A stretch of 39,358 nucleotides of DNA from Flavobacteriales bacterium. GTDB lineage: Bacteria; Bacteroidota; Bacteroidia; Flavobacteriales_D; Parvicellaceae. The stretch is taken from NCBI GenBank assembly GCA_015488785.1, contig WFNC01000522.1:1-39358 (forward strand), read 5' to 3'. Made by a program: the position numbers and the translations under genes. A model generated the notes under the pieces. The model ran no database searches. It had not been told where the DNA came from and saw nothing but the letters and a program-made list of their open reading frames with translations. Of this stretch, positions 1 through 9,238 are shown one piece after another; position 1 is the stretch's first letter; each line of letters begins with the position of its first letter.

Positions 1-1067
1 GCCGCAATAGCTTCAATAGCTCCAGCCGCACCAAGTAAATGACCGGTCATTGATTTTGTAGAACTAATGTTTAAGTTGTAAGCATGTTCTCCAAAAACTT
101 CCTTTATCGCTTTTGTTTCAGCAACATCTCCCAATGGAGTAGAGGTTCCGTGTACATTTATATAGTCAATGTCTTCAATTGAAAGTTCTGCATCTTTTAT
201 AGCGTGTTGCATTGCTTTTATAGCTCCTGTTCCTTCAGGATGTGGAGCTGTAATGTGGTATGCGTCAGCTGTCATTCCGGCACCTGCAACCTCAGCATAT
301 ATCTTTGCTCCTCTCGCTTTAGCGTGCTCTAATTCTTCGAGTATTAAACAACCAGAACCTTCTCCTAATACAAATCCATCTCTGTTTTTGTCAAAAGGTC
401 TTGAAGCTGTACTTGGTGAATCGTTTCGAGTAGATAAAGCTCTAAGGGCATTGAATCCTCCAATTCCTGCTATATTTACAGCCGCTTCCGATCCTCCTGT
501 TATCATTACGTCTGCTTTTCCTAATTGAATTTGCATTGTTGCATCAATCAATGCATTGGTAGATGAAGCGCAAGCTGATACAGTTACGTAGTTTGGTCCT
601 TTAAAACCGTATTTAATTGAAATATGCCCTGAAGCAATATCTACAATCATTTTTGGGATAAAGAATGGATTGAAACGTGGTGTTCCATCTCCTCTTTCGT
701 AATTAAAACATTCTTCTTGTAAACTATTTAAGCCTCCAATTCCAGAACCCCAAATTACACCAGCTCTGTCTAAGTCTATTTTTTCGGTATCTATACCAGA
801 ATCTTTCATTGCCTCTGCTGAAGAGACCATTGCATAAATAGAGAATAAATCGAGTTTTCGAGCCTCTTTTCTATCTAAATAATCCGTTGCTTTAAAGTTT
901 TTTACTTCACAAGCAAATTTCGTTTTAAATTTTTCTGCGTCAAAATGTGTAATAGGTTCTGCTCCACTTACTCCTGCGACTAGATTGTCCCAGTATTCTG
1001 TTAAAGAATTTCCGATAGGGGTTATTGCTCCCATTCCTGTAATTACTACACGTTTCTTTGATGCCAT
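1..1067 (-). CDS. fabF: Beta-ketoacyl-ACP synthase II, 3' end cut by window edge
   Basis: Condenses malonyl-ACP with acyl-ACP in cytoplasmic type II fatty-acid elongation. About 355 residues are visible; the family is usually near 415, so roughly 60 C-terminal residues lie beyond position 1. The start is the ATG at 1067, giving MASKKRVVITGMGAITPIG, the typical FabF beginning. The active-site cysteine is in VSACASS (about residue 166), the first catalytic histidine in NVHGTSTPLGD, and the lysine and second histidine in KSMTGHLLGAAGAIEA next to the edge. acpP, encoding its carrier-protein substrate, lies directly upstream on the same strand with a hairpin between them. The acpP-fabF pairing is common in bacteria. 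Identification is secure; only the C-terminus is unseen. Confidence 0.97.
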   Translation of the reverse strand, partial: MASKKRVVITGMGAITPIGNSLTEYWDNLVAGVSGAEPITHFDAEKFKTKFACEVKNFKATDYLDRKEARKLDLFSIYAMVSSAEAMKDSGIDTEKIDLDRAGVIWGSGIGGLNSLQEECFNYERGDGTPRFNPFFIPKMIVDIASGHISIKYGFKGPNYVTVSACASSTNALIDATMQIQLGKADVMITGGSEAAVNIAGIGGFNALRALSTRNDSPSTASRPFDKNRDGFVLGEGSGCLILEELEHAKARGAKIYAEVAGAGMTADAYHITAPHPEGTGAIKAMQHAIKDAELSIEDIDYINVHGTSTPLGDVAETKAIKEVFGEHAYNLNISSTKSMTGHLLGAAGAIEAIA

Positions 1068-1139
1068 AATTGAAAAATTTAGATTTTTGGATTTAAATTC
1101 ATTTTTTTAAGAATGAATTATTGATTAAATTATTAAAAA

Positions 1140-1187
1140 GAAAAGCTCAAAATTATAAGGGATTACCTCAGTTTTTTTGAGCTTTTC
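1140..1187 (-). terminator. Hairpin between acpP and fabF, possible attenuator
   Basis: GAAAAGCTCAAAA at 1140-1152 is a perfect 13-bp inverted complement of 1175-1187, with a 22-nt loop. Read on the minus strand it lies just after the acpP stop and is followed by CTTTTT. It could partly terminate transcripts after acpP, making acpP more abundant than fabF, or protect the acpP mRNA 3' end. Confidence 0.55.
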
Positions 1188-1197
1188 TCTATAATTA

Positions 1198-1431
1198 TTA
1201 TGCGTTGTCACTAATGTAAGTAACTGCATCTCCTACTGTTTGAATTTTTTCTGCTTCCTCATCTGGAATAGCAATGTTAAATTCTTTTTCGAATTCCATT
1301 ATTAATTCTACAGTATCTAGAGAATCTGCCCCTAAATCGTTCGTGAAGTTAGCTTCTAGAGTTACTTCTCCTTCATCTACTCCTAATTTATCTACTATGA
1401 TTTCGATAACTTTTCCTTTAATATCTGCCAT
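1198..1431 (-). CDS. acpP: Acyl carrier protein
   Basis: 77-residue acidic carrier protein that holds growing acyl chains on 4'-phosphopantetheine during fatty-acid synthesis. The attachment site is Ser37 in the GADSLDTVEL motif. Length and helical pattern match the family. I start at the ATG at 1431 (MADIKGKV); the frame is open 14 codons further to 1473, but that extension is Ile/Lys-rich and has no counterpart in ACPs. The downstream partner on the same strand is fabF, which uses acyl-ACP, so the two are probably one transcription unit with the hairpin at 1140-1187 setting their ratio. Confidence 0.97.
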   Translation of the reverse strand: MADIKGKVIEIIVDKLGVDEGEVTLEANFTNDLGADSLDTVELIMEFEKEFNIAIPDEEAEKIQTVGDAVTYISDNA

Positions 1432-1601
1432 TTTATTTATTTTAATGATTATTACAGACTGCAAATAAAACATATTTCAAGCATTAAGCAAAATACTTTG
1501 CACTAAAGTTACATTTGAATGCTTAAAAAAGGCTATTTTGGTTTATTCTATGCTTATTGTACCTTTTTTTATGTTTGTTTATTTTCGTTTTTTTTAATTT
1601 A

Positions 1602-3842
1602 TTATTGAATAATTAACTTTAAGACATGTGAAAAATATTTGTTTGTAATATTAACGTTATATATTCCTGGAATTAATTTTGATACATCAATCGTTTTAGA
1701 GTTATTAAGCATTATTTCTTTTATTTCGGTTTGACCAAATGAGTTTGAGATGTAAACTGTTGCAGTCTTAAAATTTTGATCATTAATTGTTATAGTATAG
1801 ATTTCTTTTGTTGGATTTGGATATGCACTAATCTTAAAATTATTGTCACACTCTATTCTTATATTTTTAGAAATATCGTAGTTTCCATTAAAATCGGTTT
1901 GTTTTAGATGGTATATTCCTTCTGCTAAATTATGAACTTCTTTTGTGTAAGAAATGTATTCAACGCTTGTACCTGCTCCTTCTATCACTTCAATTGCATT
2001 CCATTTTCCATTGTTTTCATTTAGTTTTTCAATGGTGAAATAGTCGTTGTCTATTTCTGAAGCTGTTGTCCAATAAAATTTTATAGAATTGTTTAAGCAA
2101 GTACCCTCAAAATTAACGAGTTCTATCGGGAGAGGACACGAAGGGTCAACAAATAAAGCATCGCTTAATACACATCCGTTTCCATCATTTAGCGTGATTG
2201 TATATTCCGTTCTTGCTGGAGGAGTTGCTTGAGGATTTAGAATCGTTGTATTTGATAGTCCAGAAGCTGGAGACCACAAGACTGTTGACGTATTGTTTTG
2301 TGAGATTAATATTCCTTCATTAGTTGCCGACCAACTTGCGCTATTTCTTCCCGGTACGGTAAAAGCAATTGTCCCTCCTGAATTTTCTATTCCCATTGTG
2401 TGATTCCCACCATCTGTGGGCATAGTTGTTGTTTGTATTTGGATATCGTTATTCGCTTCGTAGAGTAATGTTTGGACGGTAATGTTATTTCCGTTTGAAA
2501 AATGATCGACATTAAAAAACTCAATAACTAATATTCTATTTGGTGCGCTTCCAATTGTTTCGTATCGTACTACGTTTTCTGCTGGTTGACCTCCATTTCC
2601 AGGATCTATATCTTCCCATGCAAATGCAATAACATTGTTTGGAGCTGTTGTATTGGGGAAACTTTGACCTGAGCAACATCCATTTGGTTGTCCGCTACTA
2701 AAGGTAATAAAGCCATTTGAAGAAATGTAAAATTGTGTATAGTCAGTGCAGAAAAAATTAAAACTAAAACCGATTGGAAGAGCTCCTGAAACGACATCGT
2801 CACTGAGAGATACCGTTGTTGCAGCTCCAGATAAACTTTGTGTTGCAAAAGGTATGGACGTTATGTTGTAATTATCGCAACTAGTAGGAAAAGTAGAAAC
2901 CGGCGTAAGTGTTATTGTCCCTCCTCCTGTACATTGGTCTGTGCCTGCGTTAATGGTTAATACGTCTATGTCTATTGATGATGTTTCTGATCCGCAACTA
3001 CTATTAGCGACAACATAATAAGTGGTAGCTGTTGTTGGATTAACGACTATTGAAGTACCTGCTCCTATACTGGTGCCAAGAGGGGATTGCCAATCGTAAG
3101 TGATAGCTGAACATGAGTTAGGCGTAAATCGTTTTCCTTCATTAGAAGCTGACCAACTCGCGCTATTTCTCCCTGCAACGGTAAATGCTGTTGTTCCCCC
3201 TGCATTCTCTATTCCCATAGTATGATTCCCGCCATCTGTAGGCATTGTTGTTGTATGGATTTCGATTATGTTTGTACTTTCATAAAGTAGTGTCTGAACT
3301 GTAATTCTATTTCCACTAGGGAAATGATCAACGTTAAAAAAGTCTACGATTAGTATTCTGTTTGGAGCTATTCCTGTTGTCTCATAGCGTACTAAGTTTT
3401 GGGTAGGCTGACCTCCGTTCCCGGGATCTATATCCTCCCAAGCAAAAGCGATTAAGTTATTGGGAGCTGATGTGTTTGGGAGTGATTGTCCTGAACAACA
3501 ACCACTTGCAGTACTGCTTGAAAATGTGATAAATCCATTTGATGATATTTTAAACTGAGAATAAGTTGTGCAGAAAAAGTTAAAGTCAAATCCGATAGGT
3601 AGAACTGCTGAAACAGCATCATCACCAAGAGAAACAGTACTCGACGCTCCTGTTAAACTTAGCGGAGCGAAGGCAACGTTTGATATCGTGTAATTGGCGC
3701 AATCTGTTGGTGGAGTGGCTATAGATAGAGTAACCGAAGATCCGTCACATGAAGATTCAGGCGTAGCACTAACTTTAACTTGTGTATAGTTAGTTTTAGC
3801 TAAGAGCATAATTACTGTTAGTAAATAGAAGGAAATTCGCAT
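1602..3842 (-). CDS. T9SS type A cargo protein with two copies of a NIDO-like module
   Basis: 746-residue secreted protein of unknown function. It begins with a signal peptide (MRISFYLLTVIMLLAK) and ends with a type A T9SS sorting domain from about residue 668 (SAYPNPT..., then ...GIYNVNIT...), so it should cross the outer membrane by the type IX system and be anchored or released. Residues about 48-239 and 322-513 are two copies of one module, with near-identical blocks such as SNGFITFSS, IAFAWEDIDPGNGGQP, TTTMPTDGGNHTMGIEN and GRNSASWSA. The order (SNGFITF, AWEDIDP, NRILIVDF, TVQTLLYE) resembles nidogen-type NIDO extracellular domains, by eye only. A PKD/Ig-like stretch separates the copies. 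It lies 24 bp downstream of the GH18 gene on the same strand, so the two are probably co-transcribed. Confidence 0.85.
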   Translation of the reverse strand: MRISFYLLTVIMLLAKTNYTQVKVSATPESSCDGSSVTLSIATPPTDCANYTISNVAFAPLSLTGASSTVSLGDDAVSAVLPIGFDFNFFCTTYSQFKISSNGFITFSSSTASGCCSGQSLPNTSAPNNLIAFAWEDIDPGNGGQPTQNLVRYETTGIAPNRILIVDFFNVDHFPSGNRITVQTLLYESTNIIEIHTTTMPTDGGNHTMGIENAGGTTAFTVAGRNSASWSASNEGKRFTPNSCSAITYDWQSPLGTSIGAGTSIVVNPTTATTYYVVANSSCGSETSSIDIDVLTINAGTDQCTGGGTITLTPVSTFPTSCDNYNITSIPFATQSLSGAATTVSLSDDVVSGALPIGFSFNFFCTDYTQFYISSNGFITFSSGQPNGCCSGQSFPNTTAPNNVIAFAWEDIDPGNGGQPAENVVRYETIGSAPNRILVIEFFNVDHFSNGNNITVQTLLYEANNDIQIQTTTMPTDGGNHTMGIENSGGTIAFTVPGRNSASWSATNEGILISQNNTSTVLWSPASGLSNTTILNPQATPPARTEYTITLNDGNGCVLSDALFVDPSCPLPIELVNFEGTCLNNSIKFYWTTASEIDNDYFTIEKLNENNGKWNAIEVIEGAGTSVEYISYTKEVHNLAEGIYHLKQTDFNGNYDISKNIRIECDNNFKISAYPNPTKEIYTITINDQNFKTATVYISNSFGQTEIKEIMLNNSKTIDVSKLIPGIYNVNITNKYFSHVLKLIIQ
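2304..2879 (-). repeat. Second copy of the duplicated coding module
   Basis: Encodes residues about 322-513 of the 746-aa protein. It is collinear with the copy at 3126-3701 with no large gap, and shares long identical peptides (for example WEDIDPGNGGQP and MPTDGGNHTMGIEN). It is an intragenic duplication, not a mobile element. Confidence 0.85.
3126..3701 (-). repeat. First copy of the duplicated coding module
   Basis: Encodes residues about 48-239 of the 746-aa protein and is the partner of 2304-2879, offset by 274 codons. Both copies carry the CCSGQS cysteine pair and an additional Cys in the FNFFCT block, which suggests conserved disulfides. Confidence 0.85.
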
Positions 3843-3866
3843 ATTTTATTTTTTTTTGTAATCATT

Positions 3867-6800
3867 TTATTCTTTATATATCTTTTTAGAAAGTGTACTT
3901 TCTTTTGTCTTAATTCTCAATGTGTAAATTCCTTTTGGTAAATTATTGATACTTTGAAAGGGTTTAATTTTATTGTTTCCTACGTTGATTTGATTCTTAC
4001 TTTGTTTTATTAAAGCTCCCAAAGAATTGTAAAGTGCTATCGTTGCGTTATTTTTTATTAGAGAATTGAAATCAAGCGTTAAATCATTCTTGATTGGGTT
4101 AGGGTAAATGATAAGGTTGGAAATGTATTTATTTTCTTCAATACTGACAGGAGGTAAAACTTCTATCTCGACAGTAGATGTGTCACTGTCACAAGTTCCA
4201 TTACTGGCAATAAGCGTTGTGGTGTAAGTTCCTGTTGATGTGTATGTAGCCCAAGGGTTTAAATCTGTAGAGTTTGTTCCGTTTTGAAAATCCCAAGAGT
4301 AGGTGTTGGCATTTGTAGAGTTATTTGTAAAATAGACTGTTGCATTCGGTAAATAGATTGGGTTGCTTAATGGGGAGAAAGAAGCGGTTGGTGCTGGAGC
4401 AACAATCACGTTTATCGTTTGAGTTATATTTGCTGTACCTCCTGAACCTATTGCAACTAAAGAGACCGAGTATGATCCAGTTCCAGGAAAAACGACACTA
4501 GGGTTTTCCAATGAACTACTAGCAGGATTTCCACCTCCAAAAGACCATGAATACGTTGTTGTATTAGCTGAAGTATTTGTAAAGTGAATTGTATCTCCAG
4601 CACAAATAGAGGTTGTCGAATATGAAAAATTTGCTGTTGGAGTTGTCGTATTTCCTTGTAGAGTTTGTCCGTCTGATGCTAAAATAGCTGTTTCTAGCAA
4701 TGCATTATTTTTAGCTTTTACAGAAATGTAATAAGTCGTTCCTGAAATTAAAGATAGCCCTGTGTGAGTTAATGAAGTGTTCGTTCCATTATTTGTCCAT
4801 GGAACAACATCAGTTGCTCCAGAAGAAGTACCTATTGCGTAGTTATATTCTAATAATCCCGATTCTGTGTCAGTAGAAGTTGTCCAGTTTGCTTGTATTT
4901 GGCTTGGCGTACTAAAAGAATTAATATCAGCATTTGGACCATCATTTATTGTAAAAGAAGAAGGAACCGTCCAATCTATGTTTTCTAATTGAACAGCTGT
5001 TGTTGACCAATTATTACTCCCATCTATAACGATTGATTCTATTTTAGCAGAAGGTGTACTAGGGTTTGCATTTTGATATCTTATTTCATCGGTATTAGAA
5101 CCTATGGATATTGAAATATTAGCACCTCTACTTTTATATATTTTAACATCGTCAAAATAAGCTGTAGCTTCCCCTGTTCTAAAAGAAATTGCATTACCTG
5201 TTTGTAAAGGAGAGCTATCTGTATGCGTCAAGACTAAGTTGTTGTCTAAAAAAGTTTTAATTTCTCCTGTTGTAGGATTATATAAAACTTTAAAATTATA
5301 CCAATTACTAGCATTAAAAGATGCATTGGTTTCTGTAATGAAATTAAGTGTATTTCCAGTTGCTTTATGCAATCTACATTTTCCTTGATCAGGATACCAA
5401 TAGACTAAGTAGGAATTATTACGATTAGTTTGCGTAGCATCATCAGAAAAGAAATGAATTCCAAATCTTCTGTTTGTTCCAGTTCCTTCTATTTTCCCTT
5501 TCCATTCATATAAAAAACTAGATTGGTTGTTTTGAGAAACAGGAATACTGATATTAGTATTCGTAGATGATTCGTCAGTTTGTTTCAGTTCATTCGATAC
5601 TAAATTCCAAGTACCAACATGAGAAGACCAATCTGAGTGTAAGGTGTTTAAATCAAATTTATCGTATAAAAAACTATGCGCTTCATTTGCTCTCCATTCT
5701 GAACCGTTGTTATCACTAACTAGGTAGAAACTATCAGTAACAGCTACGTTATCTTGATCGTTAAAAGTTGTAGAGAAATTATTTGTTCGCCAAGCATTAT
5801 TACTATTAATAACTGTTGTAGGTATGCTACTTCCATTAGCACAAGTGTAAGTAGCGTTAAATCCTGCCCTTTGATCAGCACCATCAGAAGTGAATTTAAA
5901 AGTTAAAGCTCCCAAAGAAGATGTAAATGTTGGAGGTATAGCAGAACCAGAAAAAGGACTTCCAGCTATTTGAGGTGAACTCGTTGTTGGACCATCATAA
6001 ATATAGAGTTTGTCAAAGTTGTTTTCTGTATCAAAAGATGAGAATGTTAAGGTTAAACTACCTGCATTTGGAGGAGCGATAGTCCAAGTGTAGTTTTCAT
6101 TCGCATAGTAGTTTTTAGTTGGGCCTCCAAAATCATGAATTGAACCAGGACAAGGTTGTGTTGCGCAGTCAGTTAAATAATCTTCAACGGCAGTCCAATA
6201 CGTATTATATCCATCATCTTGACCTAATGCCCATATTCCTAGTCCTGCAATTCCAGTGTTATTAATAAATTCTAACCTTTTTCTAAACCCAACATCGTTA
6301 CTAATAAACATTTGTTTGTTGTTTGTTCCGTTATTAAAAGTATAAGCTTCTGTATAACTGTCCGCATCAAATTGGAGGTTGGCGTTAGAATAATAACCAT
6401 TTGAATTTGCCTTGAAATTTTTAAACAATACTGCAGTTCCTGTTCCAATTGTACTTGAAGGAATCGAAGTCGATTGAGTTTTCCATTCTCTTCCGTAAAA
6501 AGGTAAACCTAGCACCAATTTGTTTTTTGGACATCCTTTATTTAAATAATAAGACACAGATCTCGATAGATTATAGTCGTACGTGTTTCCAAAATGAAAT
6601 AATGGATCAGTTGGTCCAGCTGTGCCACTTCCTCCGTAGTAATAATCATATCCCATAATAATGTAGTGATCAACGGCAGCGTTCATTATTGTAAAATCAA
6701 AAGCATCTCCCCAATCTACAGCATATAAAACAGTACTTACATGAGAATTTGGTATTGCTGTGTGCATTTGATTTGCCAAGTCAACCATAAAGTTAGCAAA

Positions 6801-7337
6801 GTTGGTTTTTTGAGATCCAGGCATACTTTCAAAATCAATATTAACGCCGTGAGCACCTCTATTTTGAACGAGGGATATCAAGTTGGTAATTAGCGTTTGT
6901 TTAGCAGTTGAGCTGTTTAAAAAAGTTGTGTTTGCGTTACTTCCAAACATTGTAGCGCACAAGGTTACTTTTGTGTTTCCACTTGCTATAGCTGCTGTGA
7001 CAGCTGCCGAAGACGCGAAACCATGAGTCGTGTTTGCATTTCCAGAAGCAGGATCTACTTCGTAAGAAAAATAAGAGAAATGACTAATCAAATCCCAATC
7101 GTAATTTTGGTAAGTATTACCACTCCAGTAAGGATGCCATCCATAGACAATTTTATTTAAATTACAACTAGATTTTTCTCTCAAAGGCGCTTCTGCAGCA
7201 ATAGTATTTGCTTCGTACCAAGAATTATCTTTTCCTAATGAATTATAATAATTAGATTGTTCTTCATGGATACTTTGTCCAAAAAAAGGAATATAAAGTG
7301 AAAAACAGAATGAAAGAGAGAGTAATAATTTAGACAT
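3867..7337 (-). CDS. Secreted GH18 chitinase-like multidomain T9SS protein
   Basis: 1156 residues with signal peptide MSKLLLSLSFCFSLYIPFFG. Residues about 61-388 form a glycoside hydrolase 18 domain. The DxxDxDxE-type motif appears as HGVNIDFE, with the likely acid Glu170 and Asp168 kept; MGYDYYYGG (228-236) matches the conserved MxYD, and GIWALGQDDG carries the C-terminal tryptophan. Then follow a CUB domain (about 395-500, with DKLYIYDGP), a laminin-G/concanavalin-like domain (about 556-735, ending YFDDVKIY), a fibronectin III-like segment (about 800-893), two PKD domains (900-980, 982-1060) and a type A T9SS sorting domain (from about 1070, IIYPNP). Expected role: extracellular hydrolysis of chitin or another GlcNAc polymer; some GH18 proteins have other substrates. 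It is first gene of a unit with the 746-aa protein. ATG at 7337. Confidence 0.88.
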   Translation of the reverse strand: MSKLLLSLSFCFSLYIPFFGQSIHEEQSNYYNSLGKDNSWYEANTIAAEAPLREKSSCNLNKIVYGWHPYWSGNTYQNYDWDLISHFSYFSYEVDPASGNANTTHGFASSAAVTAAIASGNTKVTLCATMFGSNANTTFLNSSTAKQTLITNLISLVQNRGAHGVNIDFESMPGSQKTNFANFMVDLANQMHTAIPNSHVSTVLYAVDWGDAFDFTIMNAAVDHYIIMGYDYYYGGSGTAGPTDPLFHFGNTYDYNLSRSVSYYLNKGCPKNKLVLGLPFYGREWKTQSTSIPSSTIGTGTAVLFKNFKANSNGYYSNANLQFDADSYTEAYTFNNGTNNKQMFISNDVGFRKRLEFINNTGIAGLGIWALGQDDGYNTYWTAVEDYLTDCATQPCPGSIHDFGGPTKNYYANENYTWTIAPPNAGSLTLTFSSFDTENNFDKLYIYDGPTTSSPQIAGSPFSGSAIPPTFTSSLGALTFKFTSDGADQRAGFNATYTCANGSSIPTTVINSNNAWRTNNFSTTFNDQDNVAVTDSFYLVSDNNGSEWRANEAHSFLYDKFDLNTLHSDWSSHVGTWNLVSNELKQTDESSTNTNISIPVSQNNQSSFLYEWKGKIEGTGTNRRFGIHFFSDDATQTNRNNSYLVYWYPDQGKCRLHKATGNTLNFITETNASFNASNWYNFKVLYNPTTGEIKTFLDNNLVLTHTDSSPLQTGNAISFRTGEATAYFDDVKIYKSRGANISISIGSNTDEIRYQNANPSTPSAKIESIVIDGSNNWSTTAVQLENIDWTVPSSFTINDGPNADINSFSTPSQIQANWTTSTDTESGLLEYNYAIGTSSGATDVVPWTNNGTNTSLTHTGLSLISGTTYYISVKAKNNALLETAILASDGQTLQGNTTTPTANFSYSTTSICAGDTIHFTNTSANTTTYSWSFGGGNPASSSLENPSVVFPGTGSYSVSLVAIGSGGTANITQTINVIVAPAPTASFSPLSNPIYLPNATVYFTNNSTNANTYSWDFQNGTNSTDLNPWATYTSTGTYTTTLIASNGTCDSDTSTVEIEVLPPVSIEENKYISNLIIYPNPIKNDLTLDFNSLIKNNATIALYNSLGALIKQSKNQINVGNNKIKPFQSINNLPKGIYTLRIKTKESTLSKKIYKE

Positions 7338-7478
7338 TGTTTCGATAGTTTAACTAGCTAATTTACATTTTTTTTTATAAAAAGGTTAATTTTTAGCTAA
7401 AATAATAATAGTAAGGAAGTGGTCTTCTCTATTTTTTGGAAAGGCTGGTTGTCCGCTATGTTTTTTTTAAAAATAGAA

Positions 7479-7597
7479 AAGTGAGTCCATTTTAAACTGA
7501 TAGAAACGATATCACGAATACAAATTTAGAGTTTAGTAATAAATGAGTAATCCTTAACGCAAAAATATAATTCTATTCAAATTAGGAGGACTCACTT
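7479..7597. repeat. Inverted-repeat pair flanking about 99 bp
   Basis: AAGTGAGTCC at 7479-7488 is the exact inverse complement of GGACTCACTT at 7588-7597. The enclosed segment has no ORF. It could be a miniature inverted-repeat element, the remains of an insertion sequence, or chance in AT-rich DNA. No target-site duplication is evident. Confidence 0.35.
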
Positions 7598-7648
7598 AAT
7601 TTTGGCCATAAATTTAATTAAGAACTGCAATTCTTAAATTAGTTTCAT

Positions 7649-7656
7649 TACATTTG
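7649..7656 (+). promoter_or_regulatory. Candidate -7 element TACATTTG
   Basis: Matches the Bacteroidota TAnnTTTG consensus and ends 10 nt before the ATG at 7667, which would leave a very short leader. No TTG lies at the expected upstream distance, so this is tentative. Confidence 0.35.
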
Positions 7657-7666
7657 ATTTAATATT

Positions 7667-9238
7667 ATGAAGATTCAAAATAAAATATATTTAATTTTTA
7701 TTATCGTCTTGACGTTTTCAAACTGTAATAAAGAAAAAAAACCATTAAGTTGGAATGTAGATGTTATCGCTCCTGTTGTTTATGGAGATTTAACAATTAA
7801 AGATTTATTAAAGGATTCTATTTTATCTGTTAATAGCGATAACTCTATTCAGTTAAAGTTTTCGTCTAATGTTTATCGCTTAAATTTTGATTCGATTGTC
7901 AAAATACCAGATACAACGTTCAAAACTAATTATACAATTCCGTTTAGTGCGGGTATAACTTTTAGTCCAGGGCAAACATTTATATCTCAACCAGAAGACA
8001 ATGTTTTGGGAGTAGATGGAGCAGAGTTGGTAGAATTTAAAATTGGAGGAGGATCAGTCAATTATTCTTTAAGAAGTAATATTCCAGCAGAAATTATATA
8101 CGAATATAAAATAGCGAATGCATTTAACGAAGCGGGGCAAAATTTTAGTAAAACAGTTGTCGTTCCAGCAGCTAATAGTTCTAATTCATCAGTTTCAGGT
8201 TCTTTTTCTTTGGCAGGTTATTCGATTCCATTAACAGGAGTTAATCAAAATTGGTACAACACATTAAGTACTTCTATTGATGTTACTTTATCTGCTTCAT
8301 ATCCAAATGACTTATTACTTTCTAACCAAGATTCTATTTTTATTGAAAACACACTGTCAAATATTCAACTAGAATACGCTAAAGGATATTTTGGTCACCA
8401 AGTTTTACCAACTGTTTCTGAAACAAGTAAAATTGCACAAATGAATAGTATTATAGGAGGGGGAATTGATTTAGAACAAGTTTCAGTTGATTTTAAAGTT
8501 ATAAATGGAATAGGAGTAGATGCAGCATTTGAAATACAAAACCTTACTTCGATTAGTTCTTCAAATACAATTCCACTAATTCATCCAATCATAGGAAGCG
8601 AAAATCATATCAATAGAGCATACGTAGTTGGAGAAACTGTTTTTCCTACAACGTTTTCAAGTCAGTTTACTTCTACCAATTCTAATATAGAAAATTGGAT
8701 CGAAAATTTACCCGATTCTGTATTGTATGGTATCAATTTAGAATTAAACCCACTCGGAGACGTTTCGGGACACAATGATTTTGTTTATGCAAATTCTCCT
8801 TTTGAGGTTAATATGGATGTCGATATGCCACTTTCATTTTTAGCTAATGATTTAAAAATAACTGATACGATTACACTTGGGGCAGAAAAATTAAAACAAT
8901 TAATAAAAGGAAAGTTAAACATCGAAATAGATAATGGATTCCCTTTAGAGGCTACATTGTCGGTTCGGAATAGTTCGAATAACAAAGAACTTTTCTCTTC
9001 AACTGTAATTACTTCTGCTGATATTGATAATAATGGATTAGTAACAACTTCTCAAATTTCTAATCATCAAATTTCTTTATTGGAGGAAGATGTGGAACTT
9101 TTACAAGAGAATAATCAATTGATTATCTTAATTACATTTAATTCTCCACCTTCATCAAACTTAATAGCGGTTTACGACAATTATCATCTAAAGTTTAAAG
9201 TTTTAACTGATTTTACGTATCAAAATAGTATCAAATAA
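7667..9238 (+). CDS. Predicted lipoprotein, function unknown
   Basis: 523 residues beginning with a lipoprotein signal (FIIVLTFSNC, lipobox cysteine at about residue 20) followed by NKEKK; such proteins are exported by Sec, lipidated and placed in the inner or outer membrane. The rest is beta-rich and Asn/Ser-rich with no motif I recognise. The phrase WNVDVIAPVVYGDLTIKDLL soon after the lipobox resembles other Bacteroidota lipoproteins in my recollection, but I cannot name a family. The stop codon is immediately followed by the ATG of the barrel gene (no intervening base), implying translational coupling and perhaps a joint complex at the outer membrane. It heads the four-gene unit 7667-13180. 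Confidence 0.8.
   Translation: MKIQNKIYLIFIIVLTFSNCNKEKKPLSWNVDVIAPVVYGDLTIKDLLKDSILSVNSDNSIQLKFSSNVYRLNFDSIVKIPDTTFKTNYTIPFSAGITFSPGQTFISQPEDNVLGVDGAELVEFKIGGGSVNYSLRSNIPAEIIYEYKIANAFNEAGQNFSKTVVVPAANSSNSSVSGSFSLAGYSIPLTGVNQNWYNTLSTSIDVTLSASYPNDLLLSNQDSIFIENTLSNIQLEYAKGYFGHQVLPTVSETSKIAQMNSIIGGGIDLEQVSVDFKVINGIGVDAAFEIQNLTSISSSNTIPLIHPIIGSENHINRAYVVGETVFPTTFSSQFTSTNSNIENWIENLPDSVLYGINLELNPLGDVSGHNDFVYANSPFEVNMDVDMPLSFLANDLKITDTITLGAEKLKQLIKGKLNIEIDNGFPLEATLSVRNSSNNKELFSSTVITSADIDNNGLVTTSQISNHQISLLEEDVELLQENNQLIILITFNSPPSSNLIAVYDNYHLKFKVLTDFTYQNSIK

Larger units (their letters stand above)
7338..7666. other. Divergent intergenic region, 329 bp
   Basis: Separates two divergent units, so it should carry promoters in both directions. 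I see no convincing ORF or RNA gene. It contains a 10-bp inverted repeat (7479-7488 and 7588-7597), a GGCTGGTTGTCCGCTATG stretch at 7443-7460 that resembles the repeat near 18177, and a TACATTTG box at 7649-7656 matching TAnnTTTG just before the rightward gene. Confidence 0.6.

Noticed and set aside
169..528. 119-codon plus-strand frame
   Set aside because: Lies wholly inside fabF on the opposite strand; the product has no domain while the minus-strand frame is a textbook FabF.
2304..3701. Direct repeats as a CRISPR array or transposon pair
   Set aside because: The repeats are 576 bp, in frame and encode a protein module; there are no short regular repeats with unique spacers.
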